Assembly (NCBI RefSeq): GCF_003444775.1
Contig: NZ_CP021081.1
Span: 131,001 to 195,000, forward strand
Direction: 5' to 3'
Origin: Deinococcus ficus
GTDB taxonomy: Bacteria > Deinococcota > Deinococci > Deinococcales > Deinococcaceae
Length of the DNA stretch: 64,000 nucleotides
How positions within the stretch are numbered: the first letter of the stretch is position 1; every line of letters starts with the position of its first letter. The position numbers and the translations under genes are program-made. Below the pieces are notes generated by a model that worked only from the letters and a program-made list of their open reading frames with translations, had not been told where the DNA came from and searched no databases. This document shows positions 45,518 to 57,242 of this stretch, in pieces.

Positions 45518-46996
45518 ATGCCCCAGCGTCTTCCCGCCGTTCCGCTTCTGACCGCCCTGACCGTGCTGCTCGCCGCCTGCACGCCCCCGGCCGCCACCCC
45601 CCCACCCGCCGGCACCCTGAGCCCGCAGGCCGTGGAAGCGGACGTCCTGAACCCCGCCACGTGGCCCAGCCTGGAGGAAGGCGAGGCCCCCGCCCCGGAC
45701 ATCGGCATCGACCCCGGCGTGTTCCAGGGCCGCCCCGGCACCGACACCACCGAAAGCGCCGCCCTGACCGCCCAGGCCAGCGCCACAGAAGGCGACGATC
45801 CCTTCCTGACGTACCTCACCTGCCGCAACGAACCCAGCGGCCCCTACCTGCGGCTCCAGACCGACCCCGGCCGCACCGGCCCCGTGAACTTCGTGCAGGG
45901 CACCGCCACCCTCCCTGCCGTGCAGGCCACACCCACCGCCTTCCCCTACGTGTACCTGGGCGGGCAACCCCAGGCCGGCGTGGCTGCTGACGCCGGCGTG
46001 TACGTGAACTACGACGGCAGCTGGATTCCCTTCATCGCGGTCGCCGGCCCGGGCGGCACCCGCAACCTGCCCCGCGACACCACCAGCGTCCCCGGCAAGA
46101 CCTTCGTGTACCGCCTGGACGGCGCCCAGGACGTGCAACTGCGCCTCTCCATCCGGAACGACCACGAACTCCGCCTGGACATCACCGCCGGGAACTGGGT
46201 GCAGTACGAACTGAAAGGCACCGCCCTCACCCGCGTCGGCAGCGTCGGCCCCGGCACCCGCACCGTCGTGCACCCCCTGGCGACCGGGTGGAAGGCCAGC
46301 GGCGAGCACCAGGTGTACAAGGTCATGACCACCATCGCCTTCCCCGGCAAGGGCAACTTCCGGTACCTCACGCAGAACTACGACTTCCTGGGTGCCGCCT
46401 GGCAGGACCTCACCACCGGCCGCCTCGCCCCCCTGGACGCGGCCGGGCAGCCCACCGGCGAGGACTGGCAGATTCCCTTCACGAAAGCCCGCCTGTACAG
46501 CGCCTGCGCCGCCCCCCACGACGTCGTCACCCCCACGAAAACCGCGCTCCTGCCCCGCGCCAGCGCCCAGATCCACCTGCGCCGCCCGGCCAGCACCCAC
46601 TTCCCCGGCGGCACCACCTTCCAGCTCACCACCCGCCCCCACCAGACCGAACGCGCCGAGGTCAGCCTCCAGAACACCGGGCCCGCTCCCGCCCTCGTCC
46701 ACTACCAGGTCACCCCCCTCGGCCGCGACCAAACCATCAAAACCCTCACCGGCACCCTGGAGAGCGCCGAGCAGACCAGCGTGCCCTTCCACGCCATCTG
46801 CCCCGCCACGCCCGGCACCACCCCCCACACCTTCGACGTCCTGTACGCCCAGGGTGAGACCGTCCAGGGCAGCAATGCCACCAGCACCACCCCTGAAACC
46901 ATCACCACGCCCAGCGCCCTGCCCGGCGCGCACCCCGGCGATCTCCTCTACCACGCCCAGCCCGTCACCGTGACCCTGACCTGCACCGAAAAGTAG
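45518..46996 (+). CDS. predicted lipoprotein, 492 aa, unknown function
   Basis: The lipobox is L18-A19-A20-C21 after a short hydrophobic signal. A Pro-rich tether is followed by a large beta-rich body with many Thr, Pro and Tyr residues; recognisable stretches include FVYRLDGAQDVQLRLSIRNDHELRLDITAG. Residues about 370-492 resemble a DUF11-like sandwich (RAEVSLQNTGPAPALVHYQV), suggesting a link to the surface-protein theme of the window. The ribosome binding site is CGGAGG, seven bases before ATG. It appears to be transcribed alone. Confidence 0.75.
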   Translation: MPQRLPAVPLLTALTVLLAACTPPAATPPPAGTLSPQAVEADVLNPATWPSLEEGEAPAPDIGIDPGVFQGRPGTDTTESAALTAQASATEGDDPFLTYLTCRNEPSGPYLRLQTDPGRTGPVNFVQGTATLPAVQATPTAFPYVYLGGQPQAGVAADAGVYVNYDGSWIPFIAVAGPGGTRNLPRDTTSVPGKTFVYRLDGAQDVQLRLSIRNDHELRLDITAGNWVQYELKGTALTRVGSVGPGTRTVVHPLATGWKASGEHQVYKVMTTIAFPGKGNFRYLTQNYDFLGAAWQDLTTGRLAPLDAAGQPTGEDWQIPFTKARLYSACAAPHDVVTPTKTALLPRASAQIHLRRPASTHFPGGTTFQLTTRPHQTERAEVSLQNTGPAPALVHYQVTPLGRDQTIKTLTGTLESAEQTSVPFHAICPATPGTTPHTFDVLYAQGETVQGSNATSTTPETITTPSALPGAHPGDLLYHAQPVTVTLTCTEK

Positions 46997-47043
46997 ACGT
47001 TTACTCCGTGCCCCCGGACGTACATGTCCGGGGACTGAAACGT
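46997..47043 (+). terminator. nested inverted repeat after the lipoprotein gene
   Basis: Perfect 8-bp stem CCCCGGAC (47012-47019) / GTCCGGGG (47026-47033), flanked by a second repeat ACGTTT (46997-47002) / AAACGT (47038-47043). There is no T-run; it probably separates the lipoprotein gene from the lower-GC cassette. Confidence 0.55.
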
Positions 47044-47162
47044 GCCTGAATATGCATGGAAACAATTACGGGCACGCACATTTCTTCCCGCAGAGTCCAT
47101 GGCGTGGAAGTACACTTCCGGAGACGGTCCCCATTTTCTCTCCTTCTCTTCTCGGGAGCTGT

Positions 47163-48482
47163 ATGAGCTTTGAACCTTCCAAATCACGTCCGCCAGCCCC
47201 AAAGGCAAGCTCTATGGGGAGTGCGGGGCCCACTGGTGCGCAGCTGAAGCCCACGGCACTGACCAATGGAATGTCTCTTCGGTTGGCCCAGGCCACTGCG
47301 AGTCAGGCGGAGGCAGATCCTTGGTTGACCCCTGCTCCTGGCTACGTGGCTGATAGGAGTGGAAAGCCACGCCCGGCACTGGACCCTGTACAGATTCAGA
47401 AGGCGCAGGCCTGGTACCGCGCAAATTCGAGCATCTTCACGCCTGCTGTGATCAAGGAAGTCCAGCAGAAACTGAATACGCCAGCCACCGGCAAACCGGA
47501 CATCGCGTTTGTCAAGGCAGTCGCCAGATGGCAGGCCAGTTATAACCTCTTCATCTCGAGCGACCGGGAGGTATCCCTGAAGAACGGGAAGACCAGCATG
47601 GTGTACCCCAGCACAGGCGTACTCAATCCCGAACAGCTTTCCAAAATGTTCCCAACAGGACTCGCTCGCCCTGAAACAGCGGCGGCATATGCGAAGAATG
47701 CCCAGGCGCTCAGCGACCAATGGGCCTCGCTGGCGACGAAGGACAAGCGCCTGAAAGCGGTGTACTCACTGCTGAATAGACTGCTCGCTGCTGCCGGCGT
47801 CTATGAGCCCGAATTTCTGCTGGTCAATATGCCCACGGAAGAGCGGGGGGCATTCTCCCCGCAGAAATGGGAACTGGCTCTGAACTCATCATTGTTCAGC
47901 CGGAGGCAGGTTTCACCGGAAGAGGTGGACGAGATGCTCACCACCCTGTATCACGAGGTCCGCCACGCCGATCAGCTTATGCAGGTCCTCCGTTATCTGG
48001 CTGGGCGGGGCATGACTGTCACGCAGATCAAACAGATCACCTCGATGAGGGGGAAGCAGGTACAGGCGGCCATGAAAAAGCCGATTCCACCGGGCAGTGC
48101 TCAGGGCATCGTGGCACGCGAATGGTTTGAGTCCTACTTCGGCAGCCAGCGGACATACAGAGCTATGGTCCTTCGAGATTTGAATATGAATTTTGATGCC
48201 GCCATCGCTGCCAATACAGCAGAACTGAATCGTCTCCAGGCGCAGCTTCATCTAATCAATGGACAGCTGAAAACAGCCACCGGCCAGAAGCAAAGTGACC
48301 TCAACAGAGAAAAAATCATGGTTCAGGCGGGGATTAATCGGTTTTCCCGCCTTCTAGCGGAACAGCGCGCCAAACGTGATGGGGCTTACCCTGCCTACCT
48401 TGCGCTTCCCGAGGAACGTGACGCTTGGGATGTTCAGAAACAGGTTGCCCGTAACTTCAACTTCAGGCCGGAGACGCCATGA
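47163..48482 (+). CDS. putative HExxH metallopeptidase, effector-like
   Basis: A 439-residue protein with a zinc-peptidase motif YHEVRHADQ (H264, E265, H268). The start at 47163 has GGGAG four bases ahead. The N-terminal ~55 residues are Ser/Pro/Ala-rich and probably flexible, without a Sec signal. Residues about 70-160 resemble a peptidoglycan-binding or similar helical module (VQIQKAQAWYRANSSIFTPAVI). The C-terminal part is a long Gln/Asn-rich coiled region (AANTAELNRLQAQLHLINGQL). The gene uses A/T third positions far more than its neighbours, suggesting acquisition by transfer. It overlaps a small lipoprotein gene by ATGA. A toxin/effector role with the lipoprotein as immunity factor is an inference. 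Confidence 0.72.
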   Translation: MSFEPSKSRPPAPKASSMGSAGPTGAQLKPTALTNGMSLRLAQATASQAEADPWLTPAPGYVADRSGKPRPALDPVQIQKAQAWYRANSSIFTPAVIKEVQQKLNTPATGKPDIAFVKAVARWQASYNLFISSDREVSLKNGKTSMVYPSTGVLNPEQLSKMFPTGLARPETAAAYAKNAQALSDQWASLATKDKRLKAVYSLLNRLLAAAGVYEPEFLLVNMPTEERGAFSPQKWELALNSSLFSRRQVSPEEVDEMLTTLYHEVRHADQLMQVLRYLAGRGMTVTQIKQITSMRGKQVQAAMKKPIPPGSAQGIVAREWFESYFGSQRTYRAMVLRDLNMNFDAAIAANTAELNRLQAQLHLINGQLKTATGQKQSDLNREKIMVQAGINRFSRLLAEQRAKRDGAYPAYLALPEERDAWDVQKQVARNFNFRPETP

Positions 48483-49018
48483 AATCTGTAGTTGAAGTCA
48501 GAAGAGTCCTGCGAATGCTCATGCTCTCTATGTTCCTTAGCGCTTGTCGCGGAGATCCTACGACCATGACCCAGCTTCCCCTAAATTCGTCAGACCTACC
48601 CTCCACGCTCGTCCGCATCTGTCAGGTTCTCATCGAGAACCCCTCCGTGGACACTCTTGCCAGCCGACTGGGCAAGCATCAGCAAGATGAACTGAATGGC
48701 CCAGGTTTTCGGACCGTCACGTCGGCTCCACCGGAGTTCGAGAAGCTCCTGGTTTATTTCCTGTCCTCACAGGATCAGGTGACCCTGAAAGCGCAATTCA
48801 AGCCAGGCCAGGGCATCACCGTGGGAGCGTTGAAGGACAAGTTCGGTCCATTTCGCATCCTGCCGCAGGACCCTGGCAACTTCAGGCGTGGGCAGATTGC
48901 TTTCGAGAAGGTCATCGGTTCTCATACCTGTGAGCTCAATCTGTATCTGGAGCAGCTCAAAGAGAAGGTGGAGGACACGGACCGCGTTTCGGAGCTGAGC
49001 ATCCTGGTCTGGGAGTAG
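48479..49018 (+). CDS. small lipoprotein, possible immunity partner
   Basis: A 179-residue protein with a signal and lipobox L20-S21-A22-C23 (MFLSACRGD). The mature part is a small alpha/beta domain (PSTLVRICQVLIENPSVDTLASRLG ... HTCELNLYLEQLKEKV), not recognised as a known family. Its ATG overlaps the stop of the HExxH gene and it shares the low-GC codon use, so the two form one unit. The lipid anchor places it at the envelope. Confidence 0.75.
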   Translation: MKSVVEVRRVLRMLMLSMFLSACRGDPTTMTQLPLNSSDLPSTLVRICQVLIENPSVDTLASRLGKHQQDELNGPGFRTVTSAPPEFEKLLVYFLSSQDQVTLKAQFKPGQGITVGALKDKFGPFRILPQDPGNFRRGQIAFEKVIGSHTCELNLYLEQLKEKVEDTDRVSELSILVWE

Positions 49019-49063
49019 CGCGACCAGCACAACCTGTGGATTGTTGACTGGGCAAAAAGACAG

Positions 49064-49092
49064 AAGGGAAGCTTGGGCGAGCTTCCCTTTTC
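49064..49092. terminator. bidirectional terminator before purF
   Basis: Perfect 10-bp stem AAGGGAAGCT / AGCTTCCCTT with a six-base loop, TTTTCT on the plus side and A-rich sequence on the other, between the lipoprotein gene and convergent purF. Confidence 0.9.
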
Positions 49093-49113
49093 TGGTTTCC
49101 CGGTGGCTGCTCT

Positions 49114-52762
<3,649 letters not shown>

Positions 52763-52766
<4 letters not shown>

Positions 52767-53428
52767 TTCTTCACCGTCTTGAGGCTCTGGAACACACCCC
52801 GGCCGTCCTCGCTGCCCAGCAGGAGTTCCACGGCACGTTCGGGGTGGGGCATCATGCCGAGCACGTTGCCGCGCTCGTTGATGATGCCGGCGATGTCGTT
52901 GAGGCTGCCGTTGGGGTTGTCGGTGTAGCGGAACACCACGCGGCCCTGCGCTTCCAGGTCGGCGATGGTGGCGGCGTCGGCGTAGTAGTTGCCCTCGCCG
53001 TGCGCGATGGGCACCTCGATGGTCTGGCCCTGGGCGTACGCGCTGGTGAAGTGGGTGGCGTTGTTCTCCACGCGCAGGTGCACGGGCCGGCACATGAAGT
53101 GCAGGTCCTTGTTGCGCGAGAGCGCCCCGGGCAGCAGCCCCGCCTCGGTGAGCACCTGGAAGCCGTTGCATACGCCCAGCACGTACCCGCCGGCCTCGGC
53201 GTGGGCCTTCACGGCCTGCATGATGGGGCTGCGGGCGGCGATGGCGCCGCTGCGCAGGTGGTCGCCGTAACTGAAGCCGCCGGGCAGGAACACCAGTTCG
53301 GTGCCCTCGGGCAGGGCGGGTTCGGTGTGCCACACGAACGTGGCCTCGGCGTCCAGCAGCAGTTGCGCGGCGTGCAGGGCGTCGGCGTCGCAGTTGCTTC
53401 CGGGGAACTGAATCACAGCAGTCTTCAT
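52763..53428 (-). CDS. purQ: phosphoribosylformylglycinamidine synthase subunit PurQ
   Basis: Glutaminase subunit that supplies ammonia to PurL. It is a class I glutamine amidotransferase with nucleophile C87 in GVCNGFQ and the His-Glu pair in [10 protein letters not shown]. The start [14 protein letters not shown] at 53428 is canonical, and the length is 221 aa. It starts two bases from the stop of the cupin gene. Confidence 0.96.
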
Positions 53429-53430
53429 GC

Positions 53431-53802
53431 TTACAACCTCTCCAGGTCGGTGACGGTGCGTTCGCCGCCCGCCGTTCCGGTGTTGACGGTGGTGGCGGGC
53501 TCGAACAGCAGGACCCATACCTCGTCGTCCAGCGCGACCGGCAGGTGTTCCACGCCGCGGGGCACGATGATGAATTCCCCCACGCCCACCCGCTGCTCGC
53601 CGTCCCGGAAGCGCATCAGCAGCGTGCCGCGCGTGACCAGGAACAGTTCGTCCTCGTGTTCGTGGCTGTGCCAGATGAACTCGCCCGAGAACTTGACGGC
53701 CTTGACGTGCTGGCCGTTGAGTTCCCCGATGACTTTCGGGGAGAAGTGGTCGCTGAACGCGTCAAACTTGTCCTGCAGCCTGACGGTCCGGGGCAGGGTC
53801 AC
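53431..53802 (-). CDS. single-domain cupin protein within the pur operon
   Basis: A 123-residue cupin. Motif 1 is [16 protein letters not shown] (metal ligands H45, H47, E52) and motif 2 includes [12 protein letters not shown]. Such proteins bind a metal and a small ligand; no specific reaction can be assigned. The gene overlaps purS by ATGA and abuts purQ, so it is co-translated with the FGAM synthase subunits, which suggests a role tied to purine synthesis. Confidence 0.9.
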   Translation of the reverse strand: MTLPRTVRLQDKFDAFSDHFSPKVIGELNGQHVKAVKFSGEFIWHSHEHEDELFLVTRGTLLMRFRDGEQRVGVGEFIIVPRGVEHLPVALDDEVWVLLFEPATTVNTGTAGGERTVTDLERL

Positions 53803-54053
53803 TGAAGCTCCTCAAGCTCCCAGCGGGCGTCTTCCATGATCGGGTTGCTCAGGACGTTCTCGGTGATGTCCCGCAACTGCCCTTCCACGTCGGCGCGCTC
53901 GCCGCTCAGGGTGAGCTCGATGTACTTGCCGATGCGCACGGTCCCCACGTTGGTGTGGTTCAGGTGCGACAGGGCGCGTTCCACGGTGCGGCCCTGCGGG
54001 TCGAGGATGCTGGGTTTCAGGGTCACGAACACTTTGGCGTGGTACTTGGGCAT
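53799..54053 (-). CDS. purS: phosphoribosylformylglycinamidine synthase subunit PurS
   Basis: Small bridging subunit that joins PurL and PurQ, 84 residues. The family block VFVTLKPSILDPQGRTVERAL and the VRIGKYIELTL strand are present. It lies 41 bases after purC. Confidence 0.95.
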   Translation of the reverse strand: MPKYHAKVFVTLKPSILDPQGRTVERALSHLNHTNVGTVRIGKYIELTLSGERADVEGQLRDITENVLSNPIMEDARWELEELQ

Positions 54054-54094
54054 GGGATCACTCCGGGGCAGGGTTGGGGGACGGGGGGGGCAGG

Positions 54095-54808
54095 TCAGGC
54101 GGGGCGGGTGACGCGCCGGAGCATCTCGGCGTACGCCTCGGCCTCGCCGCCCAGGTCGCGGCGGAAGCGGTCCTTGTCCAGCTTCTCGCCGGTCTCGGCG
54201 TCCCAGAAGCGGCAGGTGTCGGGGCTGATCTCGTCGGCCAGGACGATCTCGCCGCCGGGCAGCTTGCCGAACTCCAGCTTGAAGTCGATCAGGTTCACGC
54301 CGCGCGCCGCGAAGTACGGCACGAGGAAGTCCCGGACCTGCAGGGCCAGTTCGCGGATGCGGGTCAGGTCCTCGGCGGTGGCCCAGCCGAGGGCGACGGC
54401 GGTGTCGGTGTTGATCAGGGGGTCGCCCAGCGCGTCACTCTTGTAGCAGTACTCCACGACCGGCCGGGACAGCGGCGTGCCCTCCTCGATGCCCAGGCGC
54501 TTGCTGAAACTGCCGGCGGCGGTGTTGCGCACGATGACCTCCACCGGCACGATGGTCACGGCCTTCACGCGCTGCTCGCGCTCGGAGAGTTTCTCCAGGA
54601 AGTGTGTGGGAATCCCGGCCGCTTCCAGCTGCGGGTACAGGTGCGCGGTGATGGCGTTGTTCGTGGCGCCCTTCCCGGCCCACTCGCCGCGCTTCTGGGC
54701 GTTGAAGGCGGTTGCGTCGTCCTTGTACTCCACCACGTACTCGTGGGGGTGGGGGGTGGCGTACACGCGCTTGGCCTTGCCCTCGTACTTCAGTTCGCCT
54801 CTGGTCAT
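54095..54808 (-). CDS. purC: phosphoribosylaminoimidazole-succinocarboxamide synthase
   Basis: SAICAR synthetase, 237 residues. Conserved parts are [13 protein letters not shown], the ATP-binding [35 protein letters not shown] and [14 protein letters not shown]. The start at 54808 overlaps the stop of an upstream 27-codon reading frame (ATGA). It heads the operon purC-purS-cupin-purQ-purL-purF. Confidence 0.96.
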   Translation of the reverse strand: MTRGELKYEGKAKRVYATPHPHEYVVEYKDDATAFNAQKRGEWAGKGATNNAITAHLYPQLEAAGIPTHFLEKLSEREQRVKAVTIVPVEVIVRNTAAGSFSKRLGIEEGTPLSRPVVEYCYKSDALGDPLINTDTAVALGWATAEDLTRIRELALQVRDFLVPYFAARGVNLIDFKLEFGKLPGGEIVLADEISPDTCRFWDAETGEKLDKDRFRRDLGGEAEAYAEMLRRVTRPA

Positions 54809-54888
54809 GGTCTGGTCTCCCGGGAAAGTAGGAAAGGCGCCCCCCGGCCGGTGCGGGGTGGCGCCTGGAATGTCGCGGTGCTGGGCAT
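54805..54888 (-). CDS. upstream reading frame of purC, 27 codons
   Basis: ATG at 54888 is preceded by GGAGG at seven-base spacing, a better ribosome binding site than purC itself has. The frame ([16 protein letters not shown]...) spans a strong hairpin and ends with TGA overlapping the purC ATG. Translation of this frame would unfold the hairpin and deliver ribosomes to purC, so it may be a regulatory or coupling peptide. No codon run for a sensed amino acid stands out. Confidence 0.5.
   Translation of the reverse strand: MPSTATFQAPPRTGRGAPFLLSRETRP
54835..54866 (-). promoter_or_regulatory. hairpin in the purC leader
   Basis: AGGCGCC-A-CCCCG / CGGGG-GGCGCCT, about 12 bp with one bulged A, then TTTCCTACTTT. 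It could act as an attenuator for the pur operon. The stretch 54889-55129 farther upstream holds no gene that I can support. It contains a TAAGGT box on the minus strand near 55095 that may be the promoter -10. Confidence 0.5.
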
Positions 54889-55129
54889 GCGGTGACCTCC
54901 AATGCCGCCTCTCGGACGGACTTACCGCGGGGTGCAGGCGTGAACCTGGGCGCGGGGCATCTCGCGGGATGCAACTGGAAGGAAAAGGGGAGAGGGCTGG
55001 GGACAGGACGCCGGAACCTGCGGGAAACACGCACGGAAGGAGCAGGTGGGCGGCAAACCGAACACGCAGCCGTCGCAGGCTGCCTTGCTCAACCTTAACA
55101 CCCGCTCAAGGCCGCCCGGGCCCTCCTGT

Positions 55130-56542
55130 TCAGTCGGGTTGGACGTGCCCGGCCGCGTCCGGCCGCAACTCCTCACGCACGTGCGCGATCAGGTACGTGC
55201 ACGCCTCCGCGCACGGCATCGCCCCCGGCACGCCCTCCAGGAAGGTGCGCGGCAGCTTCTCCCCGGCCCACAGCGGCGTGCGCAGGCACTGGCCGCACAC
55301 GTCTCTGGTAACCCGCGCCAGCACGTCCGGGCCGGCCTTCTGCACCCGCGCGTATGACCCCGTCTGGCGGCGGGCCGTGGTGGGCCAGGGCGTGGCCCGC
55401 AGGGTGTAGCACCCGTGCGCGTACGCCTCCTCGGTCACGGCCGGGTACACGTCGTGCAGGGCGCGGCGCAGCTCGGCCGGGTGAATCACGGCCCGCCAGC
55501 CGCGCGGCAGGGTCCGGAAGGTCCGCACCGGCCGGTGCCGGCCGCGGTCGTCGGTGCGGGCGTGGTCACGCAGGCCCTCAGTGGTCACGATGGTGGTGAG
55601 TTCGCTGCCGGGCGTGCCCTGGTCCAGCGCGTGCCGGAACTCGTATACGCCGTGCTGCGGGGTGATCAGCAGCTCCCCGATCCGCGCCTCCCCGCTGACC
55701 AGGGTGCGCAGGGCGTCCCAGGCGGCGTGATGGGCGCGTTCGGCGTCCCCCTCGCGGGCGCCGCTGTGCGCGTCGGCCGCCACCTGCAAGACCACCTGCG
55801 CCACGTCCGGGTGCGTCCCCGCCGCCGCCGTGAACTGCACCGTCGGCCCGCCGGGCAGGGCCGTGACCGGGCCCGGCAGGCCCAGCCGGGCGGGCAGCGC
55901 CGTGCGCGTGTGGGCCGCGTCCGACGCGCTGAACGGCACGACCACCACCTGCGCCGCCGTGAGGCCCTCCAGCCACGCGCCTCCGGGCGCCTCGCCTTCC
56001 GGCGCGGCCACGGTGCGCACCTCTCGGAACAGCCCCGTATCCCGCAACTGCCCGGCGTGCGCCTCCAGGCCGTGCGCGTGCGGGTCGCCGCCCGCCACGC
56101 TGACCAGCACCAGCGCCACGTCCGGCGCCGCCCCCACCTCCGGGACGGCCGGCAGGTCCGGCAGCACCTCGCGCACCCGGGCCAGGATCACGTCCCGCAT
56201 GGCGGGGTGCGTGCCGAACGGCCGCGTGTAGCGCACGGTGCGGGCGCCCATCACCCGGGCGATGCCCTCGGGCGGCACGGGGCCCTGGTGGCCCAGGTTC
56301 AGCTCGCGCGGCAGGACCACGTCCGTGAAGTACCCCGGCGCGATGAACAGCGGCACCACCGTGACGTCCGTGCTGGCCGCGGTGCGCAGCACCTGCCGCA
56401 GCGACGGGTCGTCCTTCCAGAAGGCCTCCAGGACCTCGTCGAAGGCGTTCAGGGCGCGCAGCCGTTCGGCCAGGGCGTACACCGGGGCCGCCGCGTCCCC
56501 ACTGCGGTGAGACCCGTGACCGACCAGCACCAGCGATCGCAT
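55130..56542 (-). CDS. chelatase-like (CbiX-type) multidomain protein, DR2241 homologue
   Basis: A 470-residue protein. The first ~130 residues are a CbiX/sirohydrochlorin chelatase-like domain with LVLVGHGSHRSGDA (H9) and VVPLFIAPGYFTDVVLPREL. A second chelatase-like half follows (VALVLVSVAGGDPHA ... VVVVPFSASDAAHT). The C-terminal ~190 residues add a DR2241-type region with Cys in HGCYTLRATPW, DVCGQCLRTP and MPCAEACTY, suitable for an iron-sulfur cluster. D. radiodurans DR2241 is known as a chelatase-like protein with extra domains; the substrate is uncertain. The ATG at 56542 follows a TAGAGT box by eight bases. Confidence 0.88.
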   Translation of the reverse strand: MRSLVLVGHGSHRSGDAAAPVYALAERLRALNAFDEVLEAFWKDDPSLRQVLRTAASTDVTVVPLFIAPGYFTDVVLPRELNLGHQGPVPPEGIARVMGARTVRYTRPFGTHPAMRDVILARVREVLPDLPAVPEVGAAPDVALVLVSVAGGDPHAHGLEAHAGQLRDTGLFREVRTVAAPEGEAPGGAWLEGLTAAQVVVVPFSASDAAHTRTALPARLGLPGPVTALPGGPTVQFTAAAGTHPDVAQVVLQVAADAHSGAREGDAERAHHAAWDALRTLVSGEARIGELLITPQHGVYEFRHALDQGTPGSELTTIVTTEGLRDHARTDDRGRHRPVRTFRTLPRGWRAVIHPAELRRALHDVYPAVTEEAYAHGCYTLRATPWPTTARRQTGSYARVQKAGPDVLARVTRDVCGQCLRTPLWAGEKLPRTFLEGVPGAMPCAEACTYLIAHVREELRPDAAGHVQPD

Positions 56543-56707
56543 ACCCGCGCACTCTAGTGCAATTCCGCCCCCGGGCGGCGGCCCAGGCGGGAAAAACCGG
56601 GCCGCCGCCGCGTGGACACATGAATGCCCGTGAAGGGCCACCTCACCCCCCTATTGCCGGGCCTGCCTAACCTGACGGGGAAAACCGATTCCCCTGGAGG
56701 TCCCACC

Positions 56708-57133
56708 ATGCAATTCGATCAGCAGATGCACGAGAAGATGGCCCGCCTCGACCCCCGCGACACCAACATGGACGGCGTCGTGAGCCCCCAGGAGGCCGCC
56801 GCGTACGTGCAGGAGTACATGCGCACGGCCAGCCCCGAGGAACGCAACCAGATCCTGCGCGACTACATCGGCGGCATGAGCCCCGACCAGCGCCAGGGCA
56901 TGGGCGACGCGATCGTCCGCAGCCCCGCCAACCCCGTGCAGACCGTGGACCACACCGACGACAGCAGCCTGCTCGACGCCTTCAACCGCACCGCCCAGGC
57001 CCCTGCCCAGCCGCAGGGCCCCAGCCCGCTGGAAGCCGCGTTCGGGCAGGGCGGCGCGCTGAGCAACCCCATGGTGAAAGCCGGCCTGGTCGGCCTGGCC
57101 GCCGCGATCGGCAGCCGCATGCTGCGCCGCTGA
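56708..57133 (+). CDS. EF-hand-containing protein, 141 aa
   Basis: Small soluble protein with a complete EF-hand calcium loop DTNMDGVVSPQE at residues 18-29, flanked by helices (HEKMARLDPR and AAAYVQEYMRT). The middle is helical (SPEERNQILRDYIGGMSPDQRQGMGDAI), and a Gln/Pro linker leads to a hydrophobic Gly/Ala C-terminal helix (MVKAGLVGLAAAIGSRMLRR) that may insert in or associate with a membrane. The ribosome binding site is TGGAGG, seven bases before ATG. A small GGGGAA/TTCCCC hairpin lies just ahead of it in the leader. The function is unknown. Confidence 0.8.
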   Translation: MQFDQQMHEKMARLDPRDTNMDGVVSPQEAAAYVQEYMRTASPEERNQILRDYIGGMSPDQRQGMGDAIVRSPANPVQTVDHTDDSSLLDAFNRTAQAPAQPQGPSPLEAAFGQGGALSNPMVKAGLVGLAAAIGSRMLRR

Positions 57134-57242
57134 TCTTCACGCCCTCCGCGCCCCGCCCCGGATGAACCGGGGTGGGGCGCGCCGCTTTGGGCCCGGCGCG
57201 CCGAGCAGTCCGGACCGCACCGGAGGGTACAGTTGGAGCGTC

